Assembly: GCA_947474445.1 (NCBI GenBank)
Contig: CANJJY010000096.1
Location: 1 to 12,127, forward strand
DNA length: 12,127 bases
Direction of reading: 5' to 3'
Source: Oligoflexaceae bacterium
GTDB lineage: Bacteria; Bdellovibrionota_B; Oligoflexia; Oligoflexales; Oligoflexaceae
Positions 6,767-12,127 of this stretch are shown one piece after another (positions within the stretch are counted from its first letter, which is position 1; every line of letters starts with the position of its first letter). Both the position numbers and the translations under genes were made by a program. Below the pieces are notes generated by a model. It was not told the origin of the DNA. It saw nothing but the letters and a program-made list of their open reading frames with translations, and ran no database searches.

Positions 6767-7537
6767 ATGATCAACGAGCAGGCAATGCTGACCGATCTTG
6801 TAGACGCAATCAACGTTTGGCTGCAAGCCAATCGTAATCGCAGCCTCTCGAGCCTCTCGAGACGTTCGAATATTGCTTATTCTACAGTGAGGCGCATAGC
6901 GCAGAACGAATGCATCCCGCATCCCTACTCGGCGCTCGCCTTGGTCGAAATCGTCATGTCGACGCCGCAGCGTGTCGCGTTTCTAAAGAAACATTTTCCG
7001 ACCATCGGCAATCTGATGGACGAATGCTATACGAATGTGCGCCGTGAACCAAACGAAGAGAGTCTCAGGCGGTTTCTCCGCATCGAGCCCCACAATCGTA
7101 TCTTCAATATCGCCGCGACCAAAGCCGGAACCAACCGAGCCAAGGTCGGCAGACTCTGTGGGCAGATGGGCCTCGATGCGATTGAAGAGATGCTCGATTC
7201 TGGCCTTTTGATTGAAAAGCCGGATGGAACAATCAAATACACCGACGACAGCTGGGTCATCGGCAGCGTCGAGGATACCCTCGAACAACTCAGGCATTCG
7301 ACCGAACACTTTGACAAGCATCTCATCGGAACCGATGGTGCTAGTTTGATGCACGCAACGGGTTCTGTATCACAGGCTGTGGTCCCCCTCTTGAAAGAAC
7401 TCGTATTAAGGTTTATTAGAGATCTAGTCACTCTGAAGGACCAGCCTGATGCCGAAGGGGATGTCCCTTTCTTCTGCGACATCATGTATTCGCTGTATGA
7501 CAGGCAAGAGTGGGAAACGAGACAGGAGCACCCTTGA
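6767..7537 (+). CDS. HTH / winged-helix-like transcriptional regulator
   Basis: This 256-residue soluble protein has AGGGA 6 nt before its ATG. Residues 26-48 (SLSSLSRRSNIAYSTVRRIA) form a clear phage-repressor/XRE-type helix-turn-helix. Residues about 108-162 (KVGRLCGQMGLDAIEEMLDSGLLIEK then DGTIKYTDD) read like a winged helix with its wing. The C-terminal 90 residues are mostly helical and may bind a partner or form a dimer. The arrangement recalls the TIGR02147-type regulators common in Bdellovibrio and Fibrobacter, but I cannot show membership. Its TGA overlaps the ATG of the next gene, so it probably controls, or is controlled by, the small exported protein. The leader carries pairings that could hide its ribosome binding site. 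Confidence 0.75.
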   Translation: MINEQAMLTDLVDAINVWLQANRNRSLSSLSRRSNIAYSTVRRIAQNECIPHPYSALALVEIVMSTPQRVAFLKKHFPTIGNLMDECYTNVRREPNEESLRRFLRIEPHNRIFNIAATKAGTNRAKVGRLCGQMGLDAIEEMLDSGLLIEKPDGTIKYTDDSWVIGSVEDTLEQLRHSTEHFDKHLIGTDGASLMHATGSVSQAVVPLLKELVLRFIRDLVTLKDQPDAEGDVPFFCDIMYSLYDRQEWETRQEHP

Positions 7538-7896
7538 TGAAGAAGATAGTCCTCACCTTTCTTATGCTATTCACTTTTGTGACGTCCAGCGTGAGCCAGG
7601 GTAGCGGTTCTACCACGGTATATTTGCCTAAGACTGACTATGTGCTGTCGAATGTAGGCCGTGAACTCGCCGATTTCCCCGAGCTCTTCGACCTTCTTGA
7701 ATCGGTCGTGTCAAAAGTCTATTTTGCTCGCGTGAGCAGCGACGCCTACGATTGCCTGTCGCGGACCATTGCTCAGGATAGCAGTATCTCCATCCAATTC
7801 GAAGGCTATGAAGAAGTGACCTTTCACTACAATCCTATTCTTCGGATCATCATAGGCATTAATTCCAAGCAGGAAGCCTTGATTCTGACGCACTGA
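7537..7896 (+). CDS. Small exported protein coupled to the upstream regulator
   Basis: I do not recognise this 119-residue protein. The ATG at 7537 shares one base with the regulator's TGA (TGATG), and AGGAG lies 8 nt upstream; an earlier in-frame start at 7510 would only put extra residues before the signal. MKKIVLTFLMLFTFVTSSVS is a standard signal peptide, with likely cleavage after Ser20 so that the mature chain starts QGSG. There is no lipobox. The mature part has about 99 residues with a single Cys (YDCLSRT) and alternating helix and strand, with no membrane segment, so it is probably periplasmic or secreted. A pairing of a regulator with a small secreted product suggests a dedicated stress, envelope or interaction module, but the function is unknown. 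Confidence 0.75.
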   Translation: MKKIVLTFLMLFTFVTSSVSQGSGSTTVYLPKTDYVLSNVGRELADFPELFDLLESVVSKVYFARVSSDAYDCLSRTIAQDSSISIQFEGYEEVTFHYNPILRIIIGINSKQEALILTH

Positions 7897-7910
7897 GGGT
7901 TCGATAAAAG

Positions 7911-7948
7911 GGACACGATTTCAGAGCTCGACTCTGTCGCGTCCATTT
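7911..7948 (+). terminator. Hairpin with short T-run after the small exported protein
   Basis: GGAC-A-CGA (7911-7918) pairs with TCG-C-GTCC (7937-7944), and CAGAG pairs with CTCTG around a 5-nt loop, with a TTT bulge. ATTTTG follows directly. It lies 15 bp after the stop and ahead of the lgt control region, so it is a fair intrinsic terminator, though imperfect. Confidence 0.45.
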
Positions 7949-7980
7949 TGACCTCTTTACCCTATCCCCCCCTGTCAAAC

Positions 7981-8012
7981 TCAATGCAATTGAAGTCTAA
8001 CTTTGCCATAAT
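7981..8012 (+). promoter_or_regulatory. lgt promoter with overlapping palindrome
   Basis: TGCCATAAT (8004-8012) is an extended -10 box, 5 of 6 to consensus after the TG. No good -35 is present. Instead the expected -35 place is covered by the palindrome TCAATGCAATTGA (7981-7993), a plausible operator. Transcription would start about 38 bp before the lgt ATG. Confidence 0.45.
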
Positions 8013-8056
8013 AGAGCCTCCAATTGAGACGTTGATTCTTATGAGGTCAGTCCACC

Positions 8057-8917
8057 ATGGAACATTTTGTTTGGGATTTTTCGCCTGAAATCTTTAAGAT
8101 TGGCGCATTCGCTCCTCGCTGGTACGGGCTGATGTTTGCCCTAGGCTTTATGGTGGGCTACTCCATCATGCAGAAGATCTTTCTGCGCGAAGGACGTAAT
8201 GAGGAAGACCTCTCTTCGCTACTCTTTCACCTGATGGTCGGAACCATCGTCGGGGCGCGTCTCGGCCATTGTCTGTTTTACGAACCCGATTACTACCTTT
8301 CGCACCCCCTCGAAATTCTCTTCGTTTGGCGCGGTGGTTTAGCCAGTCACGGGGGAACTCTCGGTGTTCTCTTATCCGTATGGCTCTATAAGTTGAAACA
8401 CCCTGACCAGGGCTATATCTGGCTCGCCGACCGCCTAGCTTTTCCCGTCGCCTTCACGGCTGCTTGTATTCGCATCGGTAATTTCTTCAACTCAGAAATT
8501 CTTGGCAAACCGAGTGACGTGCCCTGGGCTATTATCTTCTCTGCCGCAGGAGACAACACGCCGCGGCATCCCGCGATGCTCTATGAAGCAGCTTGTTACC
8601 TTGTACTCTCAGCGACATTGGGACTTCTCTATTTCAAAACCAAAGCGGGCGAGACCAAAGGCCGCCTGATCGGACTCATGCTGACCGGTATTTTCACAGC
8701 GCGCTTTTTTCTCGAGTTCGTCAAAGAAAACCAAGTGCCTTTTGAAAACGATTTGCCGCTCAACATGGGCCAGTTGCTCAGCATTCCCTTCATCATCGTG
8801 GGCCTTCTGCTGTTTTCGGGCAAGTTAGTCGCTTGGTTTCCTTGGCTTGATTCAGGTTTTGGTGGTTCTAAGCCGCTGCCAACCACCAAATCTCCAGCGC
8901 CTAAGCGCAAAGCCTAA
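8057..8917 (+). CDS. lgt: Prolipoprotein diacylglyceryl transferase
   Basis: This inner-membrane enzyme moves diacylglycerol from phosphatidylglycerol to the lipobox Cys of prolipoproteins, the first step of lipoprotein maturation. The 286 residues, typical in length, are largely hydrophobic with about seven membrane segments. Family motifs are RWYGLMFALGF (21-31), GARLGHCLFYEPDYY (66-80), GGLASHGG with His98 (counterpart of E. coli His103), RIGNFFNSEILGKP with Arg139 (counterpart of Arg143), RHPAMLYEA (170-178) and ARFFLEFVKE with Arg216. The tail after residue 262 is short, basic and Pro-rich. GAGG lies about 10 nt before the ATG. The next gene follows after 37 bp in the same direction and is probably in the same transcript. 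Confidence 0.97.
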   Translation: MEHFVWDFSPEIFKIGAFAPRWYGLMFALGFMVGYSIMQKIFLREGRNEEDLSSLLFHLMVGTIVGARLGHCLFYEPDYYLSHPLEILFVWRGGLASHGGTLGVLLSVWLYKLKHPDQGYIWLADRLAFPVAFTAACIRIGNFFNSEILGKPSDVPWAIIFSAAGDNTPRHPAMLYEAACYLVLSATLGLLYFKTKAGETKGRLIGLMLTGIFTARFFLEFVKENQVPFENDLPLNMGQLLSIPFIIVGLLLFSGKLVAWFPWLDSGFGGSKPLPTTKSPAPKRKA

Positions 8918-8954
8918 GGACTGGGGCCCCTTTCAGAGACAAAGGAGTCGCTCA

Positions 8955-9974
8955 ATGTATTGGATCGCTCTCCTCGCTCTAACTCTTTTAGGGGCATTTT
9001 GTCGCGGCCAGCATGAAACGCAGGATCAGAACCAACCTCAGCCGGCGCACTCCGTCGCCAAGCTGCCTTGGGATGAAGCTAAACTCAGCGAGCATCTCAA
9101 AGTCCTGACGGCTGAGGCCCATCCGATGGGATCTCAAAGGCAAAGCGAGCTGGCCGCATATTTGAAAAGCCAGGCGGAGGCCATCGGTCTCGAAGTCACA
9201 GCGGAAACTTTTACAGTACAGGTACCCGACCCTACGGTGACGGCGGCGAGCAGCATGATGCAAAAGTCGACGCTCGACCTTGCCTTGACCAATGTTTACG
9301 CCAAGCTCACGGTCCCCGAACGCTCCTGCCTTATCCTGCTCAGTTCGCACTACGATAGCAAGCGGCTCGAAGGTCGCGTTTCACTGGGCGCCAACGACAG
9401 CGGCTCCTCGTCAGCTGCGCTGCTTGAGATCATGCGCTCGCTCGCCAGTATTAAAACAGAGTTAACCTGCAGCATCATGGCGGTTTGGTTCGATGGAGAG
9501 GAGGCTTATTTACCTGAATGGGGCGATGGTCAAACTCGACATCCCGCTGCGCAAATCGATCACCTCTACGGCAGCCGACACCTCGCCGATCAACTCACAG
9601 CCTGTCAAGGCAAGCTGTGTGCGCCAGCTTCCTGGGGCAGCCTGGAGCTGCGCGCGATGATTCATCTCGATATGATAGGAGCCGAAGGAGTCAGGCTCAG
9701 CCGGGATACTAATTCTGATAGCGCCCTGATGAAAAAGGCCGTGGACCTCGACAAAGCTCTCTACGGCGGCCGTCTCTACGGTCAATCACGCTCTTTTCCT
9801 ATCGAGGACGACCACCTCCCTTTTGCTGAGCGTGGGCTGCCGACCCTCGATTTAATCAACTTTGAGAATCTGAGCACCTGGCACACCGATCAGGATACAT
9901 TGAGCTCTCTCTCGCTGCAGAGCATCAAAGACGTCAGTCAGTTGGCTATGGCTTTGATTCTTGACTCACCTTAG
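8955..9974 (+). CDS. Glutaminyl-peptide cyclotransferase (M28 / animal-type glutaminyl cyclase family)
   Basis: This enzyme family turns N-terminal Gln (or Glu) of exported proteins into pyroglutamate. The start at 8955 has AAAGGAG 7 nt upstream; an earlier ATG at 8847 lies inside lgt. The 339 residues begin with a hydrophobic export segment, MYWIALLALTLLGAFC; Cys16 is not in a good lipobox because -1 is Phe. The M28 core is clear: SHYDSK (His132), GANDSGSSSA (Asp148), WFDGEEAY (Glu182, Glu183), LYGSRHLA, MIHLDMIGA (Asp239), IEDDHLPF (Asp285-Asp286) and STWHTDQD (His310). The DGEE...W...LYGSRHLA and DDHLPF motifs and Trp-His are those of glutaminyl cyclases rather than aminopeptidases: Asp148, Glu183 and His310 would bind the single zinc. 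An aminopeptidase role is not fully excluded. Its 3' end overlaps the convergent hydrolase. Confidence 0.88.
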   Translation: MYWIALLALTLLGAFCRGQHETQDQNQPQPAHSVAKLPWDEAKLSEHLKVLTAEAHPMGSQRQSELAAYLKSQAEAIGLEVTAETFTVQVPDPTVTAASSMMQKSTLDLALTNVYAKLTVPERSCLILLSSHYDSKRLEGRVSLGANDSGSSSAALLEIMRSLASIKTELTCSIMAVWFDGEEAYLPEWGDGQTRHPAAQIDHLYGSRHLADQLTACQGKLCAPASWGSLELRAMIHLDMIGAEGVRLSRDTNSDSALMKKAVDLDKALYGGRLYGQSRSFPIEDDHLPFAERGLPTLDLINFENLSTWHTDQDTLSSLSLQSIKDVSQLAMALILDSP

Positions 9975-11694
9975 CCAGAGGCCAGGGTCCTAAGAAAATA
10001 TCGGTGCAGGTGACTTCGCGGGCATCGGGTAGTACTTTTTCGAGAAACAATTGATTCACCACCTCATTCACACAGCTGATGTGATAGCTGTAGGAGACAT
10101 GCTGACTACCCGTGACGCGGATCAAACTTCCCTTGTCCAGACGCGCCGCTATCCTTTGAGCCTGCACAAAAGGAACATTGCCGTCCGCCGTAGCGCCAAT
10201 CACCAAGGTTGGGATGCCCGTCCCCGTAAAAAGCGGCGGGCGCGCCTGGGGCCCTTTCACACCAGGCCAATAGGCGCAGACTGATTCACTGAAAAGAGGT
10301 CCATGCAAACGCAATCCCTCGGCCTGCAAAGGGAGGGCTTGCTGCACAAATCCATCGAAACGAGACCAGGCATCGGCACCTTCTGGAGCGCCATAATCAT
10401 TACAAATAAACGTCCAAAACACACCGGCCGATGAATAGGGCAGCTCCTTCATCACCGCAGGCCGCGCCACCAACTCGCTTGCGGAGGCAAAGGCGGGCTC
10501 CATGCGACCGTCTGCGATGCGATAGAGAGGCGTAAAATCCCCATCTCTCCAGGCGCGACTCAAGGCCCAGAGAAAGCGCGCACGGCCCGCGGGATAAGTG
10601 ATGGAGCCACTGAGGGCATATTCGAGATCATTGGCGCTCATCTCGATCGACTCAGTGATCGCGGCGTCCTGGGTCGATGGAAGGGCCATCGACACATTAT
10701 TTTCCAGTAACTGGGCAAAGAGGAGATCGTAAACGGCCGTTGGAGCAAAAAACCCTCCCTTCTTTGCGACCGACTGAAAGGCCGCCTTGCACGCAGGCAT
10801 CTCGCGGCAGGCGCGATCGAGATCAGCAAAAATCTGATTTTGCGCCAAGGTCAGTTCGCGCTCGTAGGTGAGAAGATCGGCATTGAGGTCGACCGCTCCA
10901 TCGAGAACCAGCGCCCTCGTATGACCAGGAAAACGCTGAGCATAGGTTTGGGCCAGTTGTGTGCCGTAACTGAGCGCGTATACGTTCCAGGTTTCAATAC
11001 CCAAGAGCTTTCGAAAACTCTCTAGATCAGCAGCGGCTTCCTTAGAATTGTAAAAGAGGAGTTCATCCGGGGCCTGCCCCAGTTCGCTCACACAATCTTG
11101 GGCTGCCTTCTCTGCCGCAGTCGCTAGAGAAGCTATCTCTTCCTGACTATAGACCCAGGGGGGCGTGAAGCTGAAGACTCGTGAAGCGGCCTGACAATCC
11201 ATTTGTCCCGAACCCTGCACGCCTCTCAGATCCATTGTCACGATGGTGAAGCGCTGTTTGAGGCGCGGATCTATGCGATCGAGCCACCGTCCTAATCCAA
11301 ACACACCGGGATCGCCTGGTCCTCCGAATAAAACGAGCAGGGCTTCCTGCGCGGCGGGGTCATCGGCGGGCCGCATGGCAAAGGTCACTAACTTTGATTT
11401 GCTCTGACCTTCGGACGCCGCGTGATCGAGAGGCATCGAAAGCGCAAAACAGTGCAAAGCTGGAAAGTGTGGGCACGGAGTAAAAGGAGGGAGAGAATCA
11501 GAGAGGACGGTAAGGGGGGAACGATCAGGGCTATTTCCCGTTTCGTTCTCCGGCGCAGAAAGAGGCGCTTCTTTCTTACCGATCGGCATATTTGGTCGAG
11601 TCTTTTCATTCCCGCCTTTTTGGCGGCGTTCGCAAGCCATTGAAAGAATCGACGTCACCGTTACAAGACAGACTAAACACTTCATCATACGCAT
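9946..11694 (-). CDS. Exported tripeptidyl-aminopeptidase-like serine hydrolase (S33, alpha/beta-hydrolase with TAP C-terminal domain)
   Basis: This 582-residue exported enzyme probably removes short peptides from protein N-termini. A strong GGGGAGGAGG precedes ATG 11694. The signal segment is MKCLVCLVTVTSILSMAC; Cys21 could be lipidated, but Ser and Met at -3 and -2 are atypical. A Pro/Lys-rich linker (22-70) leads to CPHFPALHCFALSMPLDH (74-91), the family entry motif. VLFGGPGDPG (121-130) is the oxyanion loop. VTMDLRGVQGSG follows, then YALSYGTQLAQ with nucleophile Ser242. After an alpha-helical lid, IPTLVIGATADGNVPF gives Asp504 and TGSQHVSYS gives His532. The last part (SC..VVNQLFLEKVLPD...TC) is the TAP-like domain with its paired Cys. 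Ala replaces the first Gly of the elbow, which occurs in this family. Exact substrate is unknown. Confidence 0.9.
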   Translation of the reverse strand: MRMMKCLVCLVTVTSILSMACERRQKGGNEKTRPNMPIGKKEAPLSAPENETGNSPDRSPLTVLSDSLPPFTPCPHFPALHCFALSMPLDHAASEGQSKSKLVTFAMRPADDPAAQEALLVLFGGPGDPGVFGLGRWLDRIDPRLKQRFTIVTMDLRGVQGSGQMDCQAASRVFSFTPPWVYSQEEIASLATAAEKAAQDCVSELGQAPDELLFYNSKEAAADLESFRKLLGIETWNVYALSYGTQLAQTYAQRFPGHTRALVLDGAVDLNADLLTYERELTLAQNQIFADLDRACREMPACKAAFQSVAKKGGFFAPTAVYDLLFAQLLENNVSMALPSTQDAAITESIEMSANDLEYALSGSITYPAGRARFLWALSRAWRDGDFTPLYRIADGRMEPAFASASELVARPAVMKELPYSSAGVFWTFICNDYGAPEGADAWSRFDGFVQQALPLQAEGLRLHGPLFSESVCAYWPGVKGPQARPPLFTGTGIPTLVIGATADGNVPFVQAQRIAARLDKGSLIRVTGSQHVSYSYHISCVNEVVNQLFLEKVLPDAREVTCTDIFLGPWPLAKVSQESKP

Positions 11695-11695
11695 A

Positions 11696-11720
11696 GCGCC
11701 TCCTCCCCTGCGGGTGGCGC
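11696..11720 (-). promoter_or_regulatory. Shine-Dalgarno in the loop of a GC-rich hairpin
   Basis: On the minus strand GCGCC (complement of 11716-11720) can pair with GGCGC (complement of 11696-11700), placing the very purine-rich ribosome binding site GGGGAGGAGG mostly in the loop, just before ATG 11694. It may present or partly mask the site. Confidence 0.3.
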
Positions 11721-11722
11721 AA

Positions 11723-11749
11723 TCTATACTATTATCATAAAGGAACCAA
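11723..11749 (-). promoter_or_regulatory. Candidate promoter of the TAP-like hydrolase gene
   Basis: Read leftward, TTGGTT (complement of 11744-11749) and TATAGA (complement of 11723-11728) are spaced 15 bp apart, giving a leader of about 25 nt. The -35 box is identical to that proposed for pta. The spacing is short. Confidence 0.35.
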
Positions 11750-11809
11750 ACTGAATCATGCGCAGGTGAACGAAGATGCCACGCGGTAGACTTTCACAGC
11801 TATTTTGCG

Positions 11810-11917
11810 TCAGCTTTCCGACAGTTTTTCCTCGAGGTAAGGAAGCTCTCTAGCTAAGTCCTTTAACTTACTCAAGTAGTGAAACATGTCGAGGATATTG
11901 TCACGGGTCAAATCCAT
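11810..11917 (-). CDS. Possible 35-residue helical microprotein
   Basis: The complement of 11810-11917 reads ATG to TGA with product MDLTRDNILDMFHYLSKLKD followed by LARELPYLEEKLSES. It is strongly amphipathic and charged, as expected for a helix or short coiled coil, and the frame is not antisense to any gene. Against it, there is no Shine-Dalgarno before the ATG and the size is near what chance allows. If real it would be a stand-alone regulator or partner peptide. Confidence 0.3.
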   Translation of the reverse strand: MDLTRDNILDMFHYLSKLKDLARELPYLEEKLSES

Positions 11918-11922
11918 TTGAA

Positions 11923-11950
11923 TTTATGAACACTAGATTATTCCTATAAT
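11923..11950 (+). promoter_or_regulatory. Candidate rightward promoter with perfect -10 box
   Basis: TATAAT (11945-11950) is a perfect -10 box; TTTATG (11923-11928) at 16 bp is a weak -35. It would make a transcript from about 11957 into the palindrome cluster and out of the window. Confidence 0.4.
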
Positions 11951-11980
11951 TTCTGAACCTTATTTGATACATCGCCGTTT

Positions 11981-12060
11981 CAATTGCAAATTGCATAGCG
12001 ATCGCAATTCTTACCGAAAGTTTCGGTATGCACTTAAAATCGGACAACTTAACGAGTTAA
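11981..12060. repeat. Cluster of short palindromes
   Basis: Within 80 bp lie CAATT-GCA-AATTG (11981-11993), GCGATCGC (11998-12005), AATTGC/GCAATT (11989-11994, 12004-12009), the perfect 17-bp TACCGAAAGTTTCGGTA (12012-12028) and TTAACGAGTTAA (12049-12060). They look like operator sites or leader hairpins downstream of the TATAAT box. AATTGCA is also tandemly repeated (11982-11995). Confidence 0.55.
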
Positions 12061-12127
12061 AAAATTACATTCTTACTTTGAAGAGGATGGCAATACCTTT
12101 GCAATAGTGATGGTGAAGTATGAAAGC

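Larger units (their letters stand above)
11695..12127. other. 433-bp right-end intergenic region
   Basis: No long gene is present. The left part carries the leftward hydrolase promoter, the middle a 35-codon leftward frame, and 11920-12110 is markedly AT-rich and holds a TATAAT box and several palindromes that read like the control region or leader of a gene beyond the right edge. Confidence 0.6.

Noticed and set aside
7027..7485. Leftward frame antisense to the regulator
   Set aside because: No ribosome binding site and composition is that of an antisense shadow; the plus-strand frame has an HTH.
8847..8954. Earlier start of the glutaminyl cyclase inside lgt
   Set aside because: The 36 extra residues are an out-of-frame reading of the lgt tail; AAAGGAG at 8941 clearly serves ATG 8955.
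11998..12005. GCGATCGC as a HIP1-type repeat
   Set aside because: HIP1 is a highly repeated cyanobacterial octamer; only this single copy was noticed here, so it is treated as one of several local palindromes.
12110..12127. Start of a new gene (ATG at 12110 or 12120)
   Set aside because: Only six codons or fewer are visible and no good Shine-Dalgarno precedes either ATG, so it cannot be called.

Overview
This looks like a chromosomal stretch of a Gram-negative bacterium of the Bdellovibrionota/Oligoflexia type. That placement is an inference from several signs: a 2-oxoacid dehydrogenase E1 of the single-chain (alpha/beta-fused) type, several exported proteins with loose lipoboxes, an HTH regulator coupled to a small secreted protein, and mid-range GC with AT-rich intergenic gaps. 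There is no rRNA, tRNA, CRISPR array, transposase or phage gene.

Left part (1-4735): The 3' end of an E1 gene runs rightward and meets a leftward gene for a pseudo-receiver / degenerate GGDEF / EAL protein, a probable c-di-GMP phosphodiesterase, with a hairpin between them. The EAL gene diverges from pta (phosphate acetyltransferase) across an AT-rich gap of about 230 bp. A small exported protein of unknown function follows pta.

Middle (4736-7896): A membrane-anchored alpha/beta-hydrolase-like protein is preceded by a leader with alternative hairpins over its ribosome binding site. A 720-bp gap follows. It holds a hairpin, a roughly 120-bp element with 16-bp terminal inverted repeats that can fold almost end to end (MITE-like), and several smaller inverted repeats. 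Next comes an HTH/winged-helix regulator whose stop codon overlaps the start of a 119-residue exported protein, an apparently translationally coupled pair.

Right part (7897-12127): lgt (prolipoprotein diacylglyceryl transferase) is followed 37 bp later by an M28-family glutaminyl-peptide cyclotransferase, so both enzymes would act on N-termini of exported proteins. This unit collides with a leftward gene for an exported tripeptidyl-aminopeptidase-like serine hydrolase; the two coding regions overlap by 29 bp at their 3' ends. The last 430 bp hold a possible 35-codon ORF, a perfect TATAAT box and a cluster of palindromes, probably the control region of a gene beyond the right edge.

The most unusual items are the MITE-like hairpin element with related ends near 4756, the coupled regulator/exported-protein pair, the bacterial glutaminyl cyclase beside lgt, the EAL protein with two decayed sensory domains, and the palindrome cluster at the right end.
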